Assembly (NCBI GenBank): GCA_002150815.3
Contig: NDFF03000013.1
Span: 248,001 to 312,000, forward strand
DNA length: 64,000 bases
Origin: Grammothele lineata
Taxonomy: Eukaryota; Basidiomycota; Agaricomycetes; Polyporales; Polyporaceae
Reading direction: 5' to 3'
Shown here: piece by piece, positions 33,801 through 45,369 of the stretch
How the letters are laid out: the number at the start of each line of letters is the position of its first letter
How positions within the stretch are numbered: position 1 is the stretch's first letter
Notes under the pieces: model-generated
Seen by the model: the letters and a program-made list of their open reading frames with translations, nothing else
Databases searched by the model: none
Told to the model about the DNA's origin: nothing
Translations under genes and position numbers: made by a program

Positions 33801-34976
33801 CCCTTGGTGGTCGTGGCTTGTGAGCCGGACTCGTAGACCGAGAGATCACGGGCGATAGCCCACTTGGGGCCGCAGATCGACTCCGCGGTCTGGTCGAGCT
33901 TTGCGGCCATGTCGAGGTAATGGATGGTCGGCTCGCCGCCGTTGACGCCATCGAGGACAACAAGGGGGTTGATCTCGAGGTAGGCAAAGTGGAGGTCGAC
34001 GTACACGGAGTAGAGGCGGATGAGGAAGTCAACAAGGGTCTCCTTCTTGGCAGCAGGGACGTGCTTCAGGAGCGTGTCCGCGATGACCTCGCGGGTGGGG
34101 AAGGGAGCGTTGACGGCAATTTGGAGCTTGAGCGCCTTGGCATCGACATCACCGATGTCGACACCACCTTCGTGCGTGAAGAGAATGTAGTCGCCCTCAC
34201 GGGCGGAGTTAATGCATACGTAGTATTCGGCATCGGAGGGGTGGGGGAGGAAAGGTTCGACGATGAAGTTGTTGAGGGTGCCAGTCACGGACTCGACCTT
34301 TACGAGAAACAAGTGAGCATGACGACGATCCACCAAAAGGTAAAAGGCAGAGATTTTAGGAAAATGAACGGAACGCGACCGGACACCATCACGTGGAAGT
34401 TACGACGCGTTCAATTGAACTCGCATGGAGACGCGACGCGTCCAGATCTGCGTGAGATGATATCACACGCGATCGAGGACCCAAATGGTGAGGAGGGGAT
34501 TGAGAGGCGTTGCACCTCCATCGATGTCGTGCCGGTCGGCGATGGAGAGATAGAGCGCCGAGAGTGGGCGAGAAGCGGACGAGACGCGCTCACCTTCTGG
34601 GGCTTGCCTGCCCGCTGCTGAATCCACTCCTTGGCCTCCTCCCAGGACTTGTTGAGCGCAAGAAGGCCCGCCTTTCCGCGACGCTTGATGAGCTGATCGG
34701 GCTTAGCGACGAGCTTCGTCGTGAACACCCAGCTCGGGATTTGGGTGTCGGGCGTGATGGCGTTGGTCGCCGGGTCCCATGCGATTTGCGCGACCTTGGG
34801 GGAGGGGAAGACGAATTTGGTCTTGACCTGTGCCGAAGGGTCGACCGCGGGCGCACGCTCGAGCCAGTAGGCGAGGACGAGTTTCGCGTCGTATTCGCGG
34901 ATAGCTGATGGCGCGTACGTGAGTGAATACAATCGGCAATGAGACGCGCGCATATGATCGCACCCTTCGACGACAT
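30825..34976 (-). CDS. ACL1: ATP-citrate lyase, single-chain
   Basis: Nine exons (34976-34964, 34904-34594, 34297-33767, 33708-33447, 33393-32445, 32390-31596, 31545-31355, 31299-31049, 30992-30825) total 3471 nt, giving 1156 aa. The enzyme makes cytosolic acetyl-CoA and oxaloacetate from citrate, CoA and ATP. The N-terminus joins as [19 protein letters not shown]. The ATP-grasp part includes [11 protein letters not shown]; the CoA-binding part includes [16 protein letters not shown] and [10 protein letters not shown]. The phosphorylated His lies in [14 protein letters not shown]. The citrate-synthase-like end has [13 protein letters not shown]. Ascomycetes split this enzyme into two genes; here, as in animals and basidiomycetes, it is one chain. 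The first coding exon is only 13 nt, and intron 2 is 296 nt against 50-59 nt for the others. Confidence 0.97.
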
Positions 34977-35072
34977 TTTGGAAGGAAATGCAAGTAGGAG
35001 GGGGGAGGAGGAGGAGGAGGATGGAAGGGAAGGACGAGAACGAGAACGAGTGTCGGTGAAGGCTCTGGGCAG

Positions 35073-35080
35073 TATATAAA
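35073..35080 (-). promoter_or_regulatory. TATA-like box of ATP-citrate lyase
   Basis: TATATAAA on the plus strand (TTTATATA on the minus) lies about 100 nt upstream of the ATG at 34976, a plausible TATA position for a short 5' leader. Confidence 0.35.
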
Positions 35081-35959
35081 TGCGGGCGAAGCTTAGCCGG
35101 CTCTCGACTTGAGGTCGCCTCACTTTCAGAAAAATCGAGGTGGGGGCATGGGCTCAGATCTTTTCCCAAATGCGGCCGACTCCTCGCGCTACCCCCCAAA
35201 TTTCGCACGACTAAAGGGCCTCGTTTGTCTATTCTCATTGGCCACTCCGCCCATGGCTCGTACGACGACTTCCTCCCGCTCGAGTCGGTCATCACGACCT
35301 TGTCTCGAAGACAGTGACGACGCGGCGGGCAGCGCGCATTGTCTCAGTCTCACCATCGCTCGCGCACAAGGATGCTCGCCTCCACCCGGATAAGAACGGC
35401 ATGGATCGATAGTTCGCGAGCGCACCATCCCCATCGCGGGCGCACCATCCCCACTACTCGTGCCAGGACACATGCCTTTGCACGACTCAACGCCGCGGGC
35501 TTCTATCACTAGCATCCATCTGCCTGCTCCTCGGGAATGCTCAACGTGCACTCAGCCGACATTGTCGTCCCTTACATCTTCTACACGCAGAACACGCGTG
35601 TCGCTCAGATGATTGCCCGGGAGGCGTTCCTCGGCGAAAGGACCAGACGTAAGGAGAGTTGAGGCAATAGTACGCACATCGCATTTACTCTTTCCTAAAG
35701 CGCGTTATTCGGATGAGCGAGCAGTTGGTACCCACGAGGGTTCGGTGACATCGGCGCCCCCGGTTATCGCATTCTGTTCGCTCTGTGCAACTTGTGCAAC
35801 TTTGAGTCCGGAAATTACATGTCCCGCTCGGAGATGGGAGTACGGTTTGTAGGCGCCCCGGTTCCGGGTGTATCGGACACGACTCCGTTCCTGGCGGCAC
35901 TCCGGCTCGCCGAGGGGATCACTTGACATAACAGAGCAAACAACACGATGAAGCACCGA
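35081..35959. other. Intergenic, no supported gene
   Basis: Lies between the ATP-citrate lyase promoter and the tRNA-Gln gene. Short frames only. A duplicated GCGCACCATCCCC (about 35429-35453) is the only local repeat noted. Confidence 0.45.
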
Positions 35960-36039
35960 GGCGCTATAGTGTAGTGGTTATCACTTGGGATTCTGACCTT
36001 CAAATTCCCAAAACCCAGGTTCGAGCCCTGGTAGCGCCT
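35960..36039 (+). tRNA. tRNA-Gln (anticodon CTG), with 8-nt intron
   Basis: The acceptor stem GGCGCTA pairs perfectly with TAGCGCC and the discriminator is T. The D arm TAGTGTAGTGGTTATCAC is the eukaryotic glutamine-tRNA box A form, and box B is GGTTCGAGCCC. The anticodon CTG at 35993-35995 sits between TGGGA and TCCCA stem halves. An intron CCTTCAAA (35997-36004) follows position 37, as in other nuclear tRNAs. It reads CAG codons. Confidence 0.93.
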
Positions 36040-36159
36040 TCGCTGCATCAACCTTTTGCTCCTACCTCCTGATTTCTCGGTGTTATACAAACACCGTGAG
36101 GCCGTGCATCACCATGTGAACCCGCTCCACATGGCTGTGCCTGGCCGTGCCCCAACGGT

Positions 36160-36168
36160 ATATAAGGA
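36160..36168 (+). promoter_or_regulatory. TATA box of the C2H2 gene
   Basis: GTATATAAGG lies about 50 nt before the ATG at 36214, followed by pyrimidine-rich leader sequence and a good start context (CACAATGC). Confidence 0.5.
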
Positions 36169-36213
36169 GGGCCCCGACGCGCATCCTCCTCTTTCCTTTC
36201 CCCCACAAACACA

Positions 36214-36612
36214 ATGCACACTCGAGCACCCAGAATTCAAGTCCCCGTCAGCGACGGCCGGCACAGATGTCTCCGCTGTGCCAAATTGTTCAAAAACTAC
36301 GACGACTTGGTGAAACACCTCACCGATCCCGGTCCAGCGTGCCCTCACCGTTGCGCGCCGTGCCGGAAGCTCTTCGGCTCGCGTCGAGGGCTCATCGAGC
36401 ATTGGGTGCAGAGTCTAAAGCACGCGTACTGCCAAAAGTGCGAAATCCACCTCGCGGATCGAGCTGAGCTCGCTCAGCACAACCTCGACGAGCACTTTGC
36501 ATGCGAGATTTGCGAGAGGATGTTTAAGAATGAGAGAGGGCTTTATGAGCACCGGCGCCAATCCCAGAGGCCTGGGCATCAGAGTGTCCGAAGGGAGGCA
36601 TGGGTGTTGTAA
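36214..36612 (+). CDS. Small C2H2 zinc-finger protein
   Basis: A single-exon frame of 132 aa preceded by a TATA box. Four consecutive C2H2-like units can be read. The first has C-x2-C-x12-H with a degenerate last ligand (CLRCAKLFKNYDDLVKH). The second is CAPCRKLFGSRRGLIEH with a later His. The third is canonical C-x2-C-x12-H-x4-H. The fourth is CEICERMFKNERGLYEH with a long His spacing. A possible nucleic-acid or protein-binding factor; no other domain is present. The last codons and the stop lie inside a 62-65 bp direct duplication, so the C-terminus may be young. No intron is evident. Confidence 0.7.
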   Translation: MHTRAPRIQVPVSDGRHRCLRCAKLFKNYDDLVKHLTDPGPACPHRCAPCRKLFGSRRGLIEHWVQSLKHAYCQKCEIHLADRAELAQHNLDEHFACEICERMFKNERGLYEHRRQSQRPGHQSVRREAWVL

Positions 36613-36714
36613 TGGCTTAGAAGTCGGAGTCAGAAAATGGAGTTAGAAACCGAAGGGAGGCGTGGGTGTTGTAACAGATGGCGTAGAATCGGAGTTAGAA
36701 AATAGAGTTAGAAA
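36588..36714 (+). repeat. Direct tandem duplication (62 and 65 bp) spanning the C2H2 stop codon
   Basis: CCGAAGGGAGGCATGGGTGT begins copy 1 (36588) and the same sequence with one change begins copy 2 (36650). Both copies continue through TTGTAA and end in AGTTAGAAA. The stop codon of the C2H2 gene is the TAA of copy 1. Confidence 0.8.
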
Positions 36715-37039
36715 AGTACTAGTGTGATGTTGAGAATGATTGTAGTGGAGTCATCGGAAAAGCAATACACTAAAGCTTTAGGTGCTGGACTTCCTAGAAT
36801 TAAGATTGACTGGACACGGTGCGTCACAAACGTTACTGGCCCTCTGCTCACGTAAGTCAGATCAGACTCCCAAGTCCCAACAGAAAGCGTGGAATTTTGG
36901 TTAACCTCAAACTCAAGGAAAGAGCGTAAAGTTTGGACTAAGAGCAGGTACCCTAATAACACTTGAAGCGAGTAGTGTAACTAAACCACGCATGAAAGAA
37001 GCACACTCCCCCATGACACAGCCCAGGCCAGGGCCAGGC
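36715..37039. other. Intergenic, no supported gene
   Basis: AT-richer sequence between the convergent C2H2 gene and the single-pass membrane protein gene. No gene is seen. Confidence 0.5.
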
Positions 37040-38881
37040 TCAGCGCGACCCCGGGAGCAGCTGCGCATACGACGGCGGGAGCACCTCCACGTCTGCCGCA
37101 GACGCGCCCTCCTCGAACAACGGCCCGCCCGCAAGGCGCACACCCCCATCCTGCGCTTCGACGGGCGCGCGGCCCGAGCCCCCGGGGCCGTATACGCGGG
37201 GCGATCCAAACCCGCCTTGCGTGGGTGTGAGGTCCGCGGTGCTCCCGCTCTCCGGGCGCGCAGATCCGCCCGAGTAGTGCGTGAGCCGCGGTTGTGAGGG
37301 GGACGGGTACCATACGCCGAAGGATGCGTCCGAGCGCGAGGGCGTCGCTGGCGAGTCGATACTGTGCGCAGGATAAGGCAGAGGGCGCTGGTGGCCTGAG
37401 AAGTTCCCGGCGCGGGCGCGAGCGGCGGAGGCGGCGTCTGCGCGGAGCTTCGCGAGCTGGCGCTCTGAGTCCGCGTCAGTTCCATTCGACGAGTCGGCGC
37501 TTGGCCGGGTGTAGGTCATGGCCACGGGGTCCGGGCTTTGGTAGGAGGAAGGAGGGGGCGGAGCGGAGTGGCTGTATGCGCTGGTGCCGCCGCTTGTGTC
37601 GCTGAGCGGGCCGCGCGCGTAAGAGAGGGAGAGTGAGGCCGTGTCGTGATCGGTGTCGGAGAAGGGTGCGGGAGCGAAGGCAGGCGAGCTGACGAGGGAG
37701 ACGCGGGAAGGAGAGAGGATGTGCCCTGCTGGGCGTGCAGGCACTGACGTTAATACGAAGCTCGCGAGGAGCATGTTGTAAGGCGGACTTACCGGAATGT
37801 TTCTCTGACAGTTGCTCATCGATGCGCATCGGTGCGGAATTTCTTGATCTGCGACGTGTACGGGACCACCATAGTCCGAAGAGGATGAGCGCGAGCGCGC
37901 CCAAGCATCCTGCGACAGCAATAGCGATGACGAGACCCGTATGCGACGATGAAGTTGAGTTGGAGCCCGACGTGCCGGCAGCTGAACCTGCTGTCGCGCT
38001 GGACTCGCTAGCGTTTGAGGTCTGGGAGCTGGAAAGAGGCGTGGAAATCTCGGATGTACTCCCTGAGCCGAGCTCTGCTACAGGTGTGGAACCGGGGGCT
38101 TGACTTGTCGAAGAGGTCGCGACAGTCGAACCAGAACTCGTCGAGTTGGGCGACGAAGTAGAGGATTGAGAAGTTGCAGCTGATGTCTTTGACTGGGTAC
38201 TGGCAGGGGAGGCGAGGGTAGAAGTCGAAGTCGAAGACGGCGAGGGATTGGATGTCGCGGATTGCTGTGTTGTCTGCTGCCTCGTTGTTGTATCTACATT
38301 GCCCGTCGGCGGCGCCGTGCCATCGTCCTCTCCCGTGGTAAATTCGACGTAGTCGAACCAAAAGATCTGCCCGTGATTCGCGACCGTGATCTCGTGCTGC
38401 GTCGGCGTGAGCGCTTGCGAAGTATACACAAGGTTCTGGTACGAGATGGCGGGTACGAAGTCGGTCGACGTCCAGAAACTGGGTGGGCCCCCGTCGATGG
38501 AGAAGGAGACGTTCGTGAGGTAGGTGCCCACGGGGCGGCGCGTGGCGAATACCTTGATTTGCGTTCCTGAGACGCAAGAAACGCAGTGCAGACGAAGCGT
38601 AGAGGGCGTCAGGCGGTGGGTACGTGAGTGGGGAGTGGCGACACGGATCACGACTTCGCGAAAAGCTCACCTATGAAGTTGAAGTTGACCGCTGCGCCGC
38701 TTTGGTTCGTCCAGGTATCGTGGTGTCCGAACGTGTTTGGGTCACCGTCGGGGACCCAAAGACCCGAGTAGAACATCCCAGCATCGACATCGTCCGCGGT
38801 CTCCTCGTCTGCGCGCACGAACAACTTTGCAGAGAGCAATAAGTATGGAAGTAAGCTTTGCCTGAACCAATATGGCAACAT
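37040..38881 (-). CDS. Single-pass membrane protein with Ser/Thr-rich ectodomain
   Basis: Three exons (38881-38671, 38566-37793, 37743-37040) total 1689 nt, giving 562 aa. A hydrophobic N-terminus (MLPYWFRQSLLPYLLLSAKL) is a likely signal peptide. A beta-rich ectodomain with features of fungal galactose-binding-like surface proteins follows, including TQIKVFATRRPVGTYLTN and IFWFDYVEFTTGED. Then come about 130 Ser/Thr/Ala residues, probably O-glycosylated. The membrane segment GLVIAIAVAGCLGALALILF is followed by basic RTRRRSR. The cytosolic tail of about 260 residues is Ser/Pro-rich and ends VEVLPPSYAQLLPG; a PPSY motif could bind WW domains. The architecture recalls wall-stress sensors, but no family name can be assigned. 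Confidence 0.75.
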
Positions 38882-40859
38882 TGGGAGTCAAAGCGCGCGA
38901 AGGAAGGGCATGTACGGCAGTCGGAGCGCGTCTGGGGATTGAGAAGGAGCGGGAAGGAAGAGAGAGGAAAGACGTCTCAGGCCGGCTGCTATGGAGCCCG
39001 CCTCGAGTGGTCGTCCTCGTCGGATCCGACCCCTGGAGGCGAGAGCCGGAGGCACTAGTCAACCCTGATGTAAACACCCGCGAACCCCGACAGCGACTTA
39101 CCGCGTCCAATGTGAAGCGCAGGAGGGGAGGGCTTCCCGTGACGGAACATGGGGGGGTCAGTTCCGCTCGTTGGACGGGCGGGGATATCATACTTGGTCG
39201 TTGATGTGGTGACGGCTATCATGTTTTAGTTCCAGCGCCCGTCCAGAAAGGCGAAGGTGTAAGTGCTCGAGTATAGCACTGCTGGAGGTTCATTGCTGCG
39301 TCCGGGTCTACCGTCACAGTGCTATGGTGCACATTCGTGTCGCTGCCGTCACAGTCGAACCACGGTAGAGTACTCGGGGATTTAAGGTGACTTGAAGGCA
39401 AAGACGGAGTCGTTCCTGTCTGGATAGCCATGTGAGTAGGTTGTTAGCGATGATACTCTGGGTATTTGAGATAGCGGGAATACGTACGCTGAGATGACAT
39501 GGAGGAGGAATGTTATAGATCTGGCTGAGCGCTGACAGCGTTGATGATGCTGGGCGCCACGGAGACTTGGTTTGAGCGAAGCGGTAGGCCATGCTTAACC
39601 TGAACTGACCTCGCATCGGGAGCTGGGACATCCTCATGGCCTGTGGAACCATCCGAAACGCGATGCAAAGATGGAGAGCATATCATGGAAGTTCTGCAGG
39701 AGACGCCCAATAGACTTTGGAGATACTAGCTGTTACTTGACTAATGTTGATGATGTTAAGCTGATCCTGACGGATGGGAGACACAAGACGATCCCAGACG
39801 TGGTCCGTGTGTAACGTAGTTACGAAGCCCGAGGGGTGTAACGTTATAAGAGATGGTCATAGAGTCAAGGTTGATTCAGCGAGCTGTCTTGGGTGAATAG
39901 AAAGTCACGTACATGGATCGCGAGGGGCTACGGATGCCTATCTTGCATAACCAAAGTAGTGAGCACATCGCTGACAGAGTCGCGATGACACCGGCCTATT
40001 ACGCCAACTGGCAGCAGTTCGCCACGAAGCTGAGCCAACGCTCATGGCCATCCCTCGTTGCAAAGGCCGTTCGGAAGTAAGCTCTTTGGGATCGTTGGCC
40101 AATTTGAATGACATGCGATGAATCAGCGAGCGGGTAAGGTATTGGAGTTGGCGACAGCACGCGTAGGGACGAGAACGAGAAGCCAGATCGAGTAAGGACG
40201 GAAGGTGCATAAGACGTGTGAAAGACCTTCCGGGGCAGGCACCCGAGGGCGTTAGCGAAAGTCAAAATGGAGCGTGAGAGTGCGGGGACTATATCCGCAC
40301 GATAATGATGGGGCGGTGTGCGCGAAATGGAATGGGCCTGGCCGGGCTGCGATGGTGCGCGTCGGCATCCGACCTGGAAGAGGCAACGGAGGCGCGACGT
40401 GTGCTGATCGCGGTGCTGGGCGTGTGCAGCAGGAGCCAGAAAAGGGGGCGCGCGGGCCACAGGAGGGCGGGGTCTGACCGCGAGCGAGAAAGAATCGCCC
40501 GGAATGGCAGTCGCGCGTACGGGCCCTGGTCACCGCCACCAGTGACGCACGGGGTCGCGAGCATCGCCGTCATCGGCGCCGCGTCCTCCTTCCTCGGCCT
40601 GCGCTCCTGTCGCCCTCCGAGCTCGCTCGAGAACGGCTACCCCTGTTGCTGAGCAGCAGCGTCTCGCGCGCGGAGGCCTTGGGAACGGCCATATGCGGTT
40701 AGGGTGTCGCGAGCGAGGGCGCGGCGGGGATAGGGCGAGAAGGGCGCGACGGACCCGCGACCGAAAAGCGAGGAAGGGATTCGAAGCTGGCTGAGCGGAT
40801 CCCAATCGAGGGCAGAACATCTCACGACGGGCCAGCGTCACAGGCGCGCTATCGATGTC
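38882..40859. other. Long intergenic region, no supported gene
   Basis: About 2 kb between the divergent membrane-protein and quinone-reductase genes. Short frames occur on both strands without recognisable domains; the right part is GC-rich and low-complexity. No tRNA or repeat was recognised. Confidence 0.45.
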
Positions 40860-40866
40860 TATAAAG
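40860..40866 (+). promoter_or_regulatory. TATA box of the quinone reductase gene
   Basis: TATAAAG about 50 nt before the ATG at 40911. Confidence 0.5.
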
Positions 40867-40910
40867 TCCGCGACGGTCCTCGCTCGCCTCTCCACTGTCA
40901 ATCAGCGTGC

Positions 40911-41892
40911 ATGTGCTTCCCTGGCCGTCGCCTTAAGAGCAACCACGCAGACAACGACGCCCCCAAACAGCCCACCCCATCTACATCAGCTCCTGCCACC
41001 ACCCCCGCACCCGCACCTGCTCCAGCCATGTCTTCTCCCAAGGTCGCCATCGTCATCTACTCCATGTACGGCCACATCGCCAAGAGTGCGTCTTCGCTTC
41101 GCCTCCATTGCTGCGACGCCTTCTCACTTTCATCTACATTTTACAGTGGCCGAGGGCGTGAAGAAGGGCGTCGAGGCCGCCGGCGGTTCTGCCACCATCT
41201 ACCAGTATGTCCTCTCCCGCCCGCTCCTGCCTGCGCACGCAGCTCACGCCCATATAGGATCGCGGAAACGCTCCCCGCCGAGATCCTCGAGAAGATGCAC
41301 GCACCCGCCAAGCCCGCGTACCCTGTCCTCGCCCCCGCCGACATTGCGCAGTTCGACGGCTTTATCTTCGGCGTCCCCACCCGCTACGGCAACTTCCCCG
41401 CCCAGTGGAAGGCCTTCTGGGACGCGACCGGCCAGCTCTGGGCAGGCGGCGCGCTCATGGGCAAGTACGCGTCCGTGTTCGTCTCGACCGCCTCCCCTGG
41501 AGGCGGCCAGGAGTCGACCGTCGTCGCGACCATGTCCACTTTCGCCCACCACGGCATCAACTTCGTCCCCCTCGGCTACGCCAAGGCCTTTGCGCAGCTC
41601 ACGAACCTCAGCGAGGTCCACGGTGGTGAGTTCCTGTCTCGCTCGGTATTCGGCGACTGGGTGGGATACATATATGCGCGATACCCCCGCGCATATATTT
41701 GTCTCGACCCAGCGCAACTCCTGAGAAGCCAAGCTCTCGACGCTGACGCCAACCGCCTCCGCAGGTTCCCCCTGGGGCGCCGGCACCTTCGCCGCCGGGG
41801 ACGGCTCGCGCCAGCCCTCGCCGCTCGAGCTCGAGATCGCCGAGATCCAGGGAAAGCACTTCTGGGAGACCGTCAGCAAGGTCAAGTTCTAG
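40911..41892 (+). CDS. NAD(P)H:quinone oxidoreductase, flavodoxin-like (WrbA/Pst2 type)
   Basis: Four exons (40911-41085, 41147-41204, 41258-41625, 41765-41892) total 729 nt, giving 242 aa. The flavodoxin fold starts with [14 protein letters not shown] (FMN phosphate loop), then [20 protein letters not shown] and [13 protein letters not shown], typical of WrbA-type two-electron quinone reductases. Such enzymes reduce benzoquinones and limit redox cycling; in wood-decay fungi they act on lignin-derived quinones (family knowledge). The N-terminal MCFPGRR plus a Pro/Ala linker precedes the core by about 40 residues; the early Cys could be lipid-modified (inference). A start at 41029 (MSSPKV) would give only the core. 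The TATA position favours 40911. Confidence 0.92.
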
Positions 41893-42469
41893 ACGAGCTT
41901 TCCAAGGAAAAGGACACGCCGGCCGCGCACGCGTTGTATGTTCTGCGGGACGCTTCTCGCCCGAGTAGAGTTTAGCGCACTTGTATATTAGCATGGGTTT
42001 CCGTAAACAGTGCTCTGAGGCGCGCGTTAACGTGAGAGGCTTCGGCCACGGGCGAGGGTTATGCGGAGGTTAGACGTTCGTAACCGCGTTTCTATTCAAG
42101 AATCGCCGTGTGTTGAGTTGCGTTTCTACGTTATGACTTTCGGGAACGAGGCGTAGCCGGCCTTATCAAGGCAATGTCCGACATTGTGCGGGAGAGGTGC
42201 GCCTGGGAAGCGAAAGGCCATAGGTCAGCGGAGGATTGCGACAGGTTACGACGAGCTTCTCGAGACGAGCGGCGATCCTACCGTAGCATCGAACGCATAC
42301 AATCGCTGAAGAATGGAATCGCAAGCTGTATTTTGTATTCCGGATTTTGCGAGGACATGTACCTGTGAATGTACTTCCTCACCAGCGTCACAACAGCCCT
42401 TTCCCCACCCTAGACCCCCTTCCACCCGCGAACCACGTACGTACCGCTCTCCGCTTCCGTCCCGCAACC
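41893..42469. other. Intergenic between convergent genes
   Basis: 3' flanks of the quinone reductase (plus) and COG7 (minus). Short frames only; no RNA gene is recognised. Confidence 0.5.
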
Positions 42470-45369
42470 TCACACCCACCCCCGCATCCTCGCAACCGCC
42501 GCCAACACCACATCCTCCTCTTTCTCTCCCTTCTCCCCCTTCTCGCCCGCCTCCTTCACCTCCCTCACCCTCGCGCGCCCATCCGCGTCGCTCAACGCCG
42601 CGCACTCGCGCCAGCGCTCCAGCTCCGGCGCCTCGACGTTGAGCGCGAGCACGATGTTGGCGAGGTACCCGAGGTCCGACGCGAGCTGCGCCGCGCCCGC
42701 GGGCGTCAGCCGCGCCACGCGCGGCAGCACCGTCCCCGTCAGACGCGCGACGAGCGCGCGCCCCAGCGAGGCGAGCCACGCCGCGGATACGGCTTCTGGG
42801 GGGAGCGGCGCCTGAGGTGCAGAGCCGGGAGGGGCGGGGTTGCCGGGGGCGGAGGGAGACGAGGACGAGGGTTTGAGGGTGAGCGACGGCGAGCGGCGGG
42901 TGTGTGCGAGCGCGCCTGGGGCGGACTCTGCCGTGGGCGGGGGCTCGGCGAGCCCGCGGAGCTGGTCGGCGCTGATGAAAGGGAGGGTGTCGAGCGAGAA
43001 GGCGAGCGCATCGTCGTCTGCGTAGACCTCGAACAAGCGTGGGAGGTTGAGGAGCCCTTCGGCGACGTGCTGCATCGTGCTGCTGGGCGAGAGGGAGAAG
43101 GTGGGGACTTGGACCTCGCTGAGCGCGTTGCCCCCCGAGGTGGTACCACGCCGCGTTTTGGGATCTCCGGGTGTCGTCCACAGGGAGGAAGAGGCGTAGG
43201 AGGAGAGGTATTTGTGTAGAGGGGAGAGGATGGTATCCTGGAGCGCTTGTTGGGTAGTCTGCGCGAGCTCTGAGATGGCACTCCGTGCACCAGTGAGGAG
43301 CGGGGCTGGCGGGGAAAACGGCGCATGAGGGAGAGCGAACGTATGCGCGCCTCGCCCGGGTGTGGTAGGAGGGACGAGGAAACCGTCATTGCGGGATCCA
43401 CCCTGCTGACTCGATGGCTCCGGGTCGACCTTGTTCAGCAGCTCCTGCAGCTCTGCAGAGTTCAAAGCCGACTGCATCAGCAGCTGCAGCTTGCCTCTGT
43501 TCGCGCCCGACACGAAAATGCCCGCGGGATCGTTTCTCGCCTGACGTAACGACGTCGACACCTGGACCAGGCCAGCACGCAGCTTCGACTCGAACATCAC
43601 CATGCGGTCAAGGAAGGTACGGACTGCTTCCAAGAAGTGCAATAGCGCTTGAATGTCGGCCCAGTCGTCAGCCGTGTAGTCCAAGTCGGAAAGGTCTTCG
43701 CCGGATGCAGAGGTCGTCAGCGACTGAGAGCCTTGCCCACTATGGCGTGAGCTGATATCAGACTTGGATGCTTGTGCGAAGCCGGTAAAAAGATGGTCTA
43801 CGGATTGAACGAGGCCCAATGAGCCGTATCCGTGCGTAAAGGCATTGCACCGCGTGATGGCCTCGTCTGCGACACCGAATATGTCGACCGCGCGCTCTCG
43901 AAGAGCCCGAGCATGATCAGCACGCACTCGTGCATCAGATGCCAGTGTCGACTTGAGTGCGTCTTCGACTAGCCGTGTTTCCAATGCCGCGTAGTCGACT
44001 TGGAAGTCAACGAAGGGTTCGAAGAGTTCTTGGTCCCAGTCAAGAACAGGGGGCGCCAGAACGCCTGTACCACTGATAGACGCGCGGTGTCGTCGCGACA
44101 TGGACAGAGACATTCTGCTGGAAGACCTGCGACGTAGATGACCTGGTGGCGGCTGGTCTCCGGACGCTATGGGAGCGGCGTAGCTGACTTTCTCCATGAT
44201 CTTGTCGGTAGCATTCGCGAAGTCTTCCGTGGCTCGGTACGCGACAATGAGTTGAGGAAGTGCGACCGCGCCGTAATGCGTGGACAGCGCTTCTAGTCGC
44301 TGGGAGAAAGAAGGCTGGAGCGCCGAAAGCGTGGAGGTGATGAGCGCGGAGAGTGTAGGTTTGGGGTCGGGGAAGATGGCAGGTATCGATGTCCGTTCGG
44401 TCTGTAAGATAGACAGGAACGACGAGTAGAATGTGGGGAGGAAAGCAGAAAAGACGGGGGAGGAGGGCTCGATGGGGGAACCTGTGTCACAGTCCCGGAT
44501 ATGCGCACTTTGCCACTCTTCAACTAGAGGGCCGCGACGAGAGCCGTAGTAATAGTTGCGAAACTCCGACTCGCGTTGGATGTTGGTGAAGATGGTGAAG
44601 TAGTTTCGACACACGGCAACATCCTGGGAGTGGACAGCGGCGACGAGCGCAGAACTAAGGGAGGCTTCGAGTTGATTTTGTAGACTGACCATGAGTGTAC
44701 GCCGACTCTCATATTCCGGCGTGTTCTCAAACACAGACATGCTCTTGGATGCTTCCGACAGCCTCTCCGCAGCCTTCTCGTAGTTCTTCTCACCAAGCAA
44801 GGATGTAACATCGCTCTCCAAAGTGCTCCAGCTCTCTGCTTCTCGAAGAACCTCCCGTGTAGCCTCCATGTTCCGCTTGATGGTGTCCAAATAGTGTAGC
44901 TTCTCCAACGCGGCATCCGTCTCGGCACCCATGGACGGACTAGACCTGTTTTCGACATTGTGGAGGATACCTTGCAGGGAGAGCGCACTCTCGCGCATAA
45001 AGTGGAGGTCGTAGGTGAGCCGAGACGCACCACGCGAGATGTCTTCAATCAGACAGTCAACTTGAGAAGAAGTATCCTCCGAGGCGATCTCAAGTGTCCC
45101 GACCAGGTGCGAGACGCGACGGTCGAGTTCCGTGAGCGCCGCAGACCTCTCAGAATCACTAGGTTCCTCCGACACTTCCAAAATATCGTTGATCCAGGAG
45201 ACCACGTCTTCATTGTCGTCAAGCGCGCTGAGAAGCTCTGAAGAGGAGGCCGAAGTGCCAATGAGCTCCGTTGGGACGAAGGTCTGTTTCCTGAATTAAT
45301 ACGTTCAGGATTTCAATATGGTGGCATGGAGAGAGAGCGACCTTTTGCTCACGGCCTTGATACACTCAT
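42470..45369 (-). CDS. COG7: Conserved oligomeric Golgi complex subunit 7
   Basis: Two exons (45369-45353, 45290-42470) total 2838 nt, giving 945 aa. Joining the 17-nt first exon (MSVSR) to exon 2 gives a run into LIGTSASSSELLSALDD and VVSWINDILEV, the conserved COG7 start. Long helical coiled-coil sequence follows (LEKLHYLDTIKRNMEATREV, NYEKAAERLSEASKSM), then the family's central and C-terminal alpha-helical bundles. COG7 belongs to lobe B of the COG tether that retains Golgi glycosylation enzymes by retrograde vesicle traffic. The gene is divergent from eIF3g with only 297 nt between the two start codons. The C-terminal half has low-complexity Ser/Pro inserts. Confidence 0.9.

Noticed and set aside
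40855..41724. 289-codon plus-strand frame overlapping the quinone reductase
   Set aside because: Ser/Pro-rich shadow frame without domains; the spliced quinone reductase explains the region.
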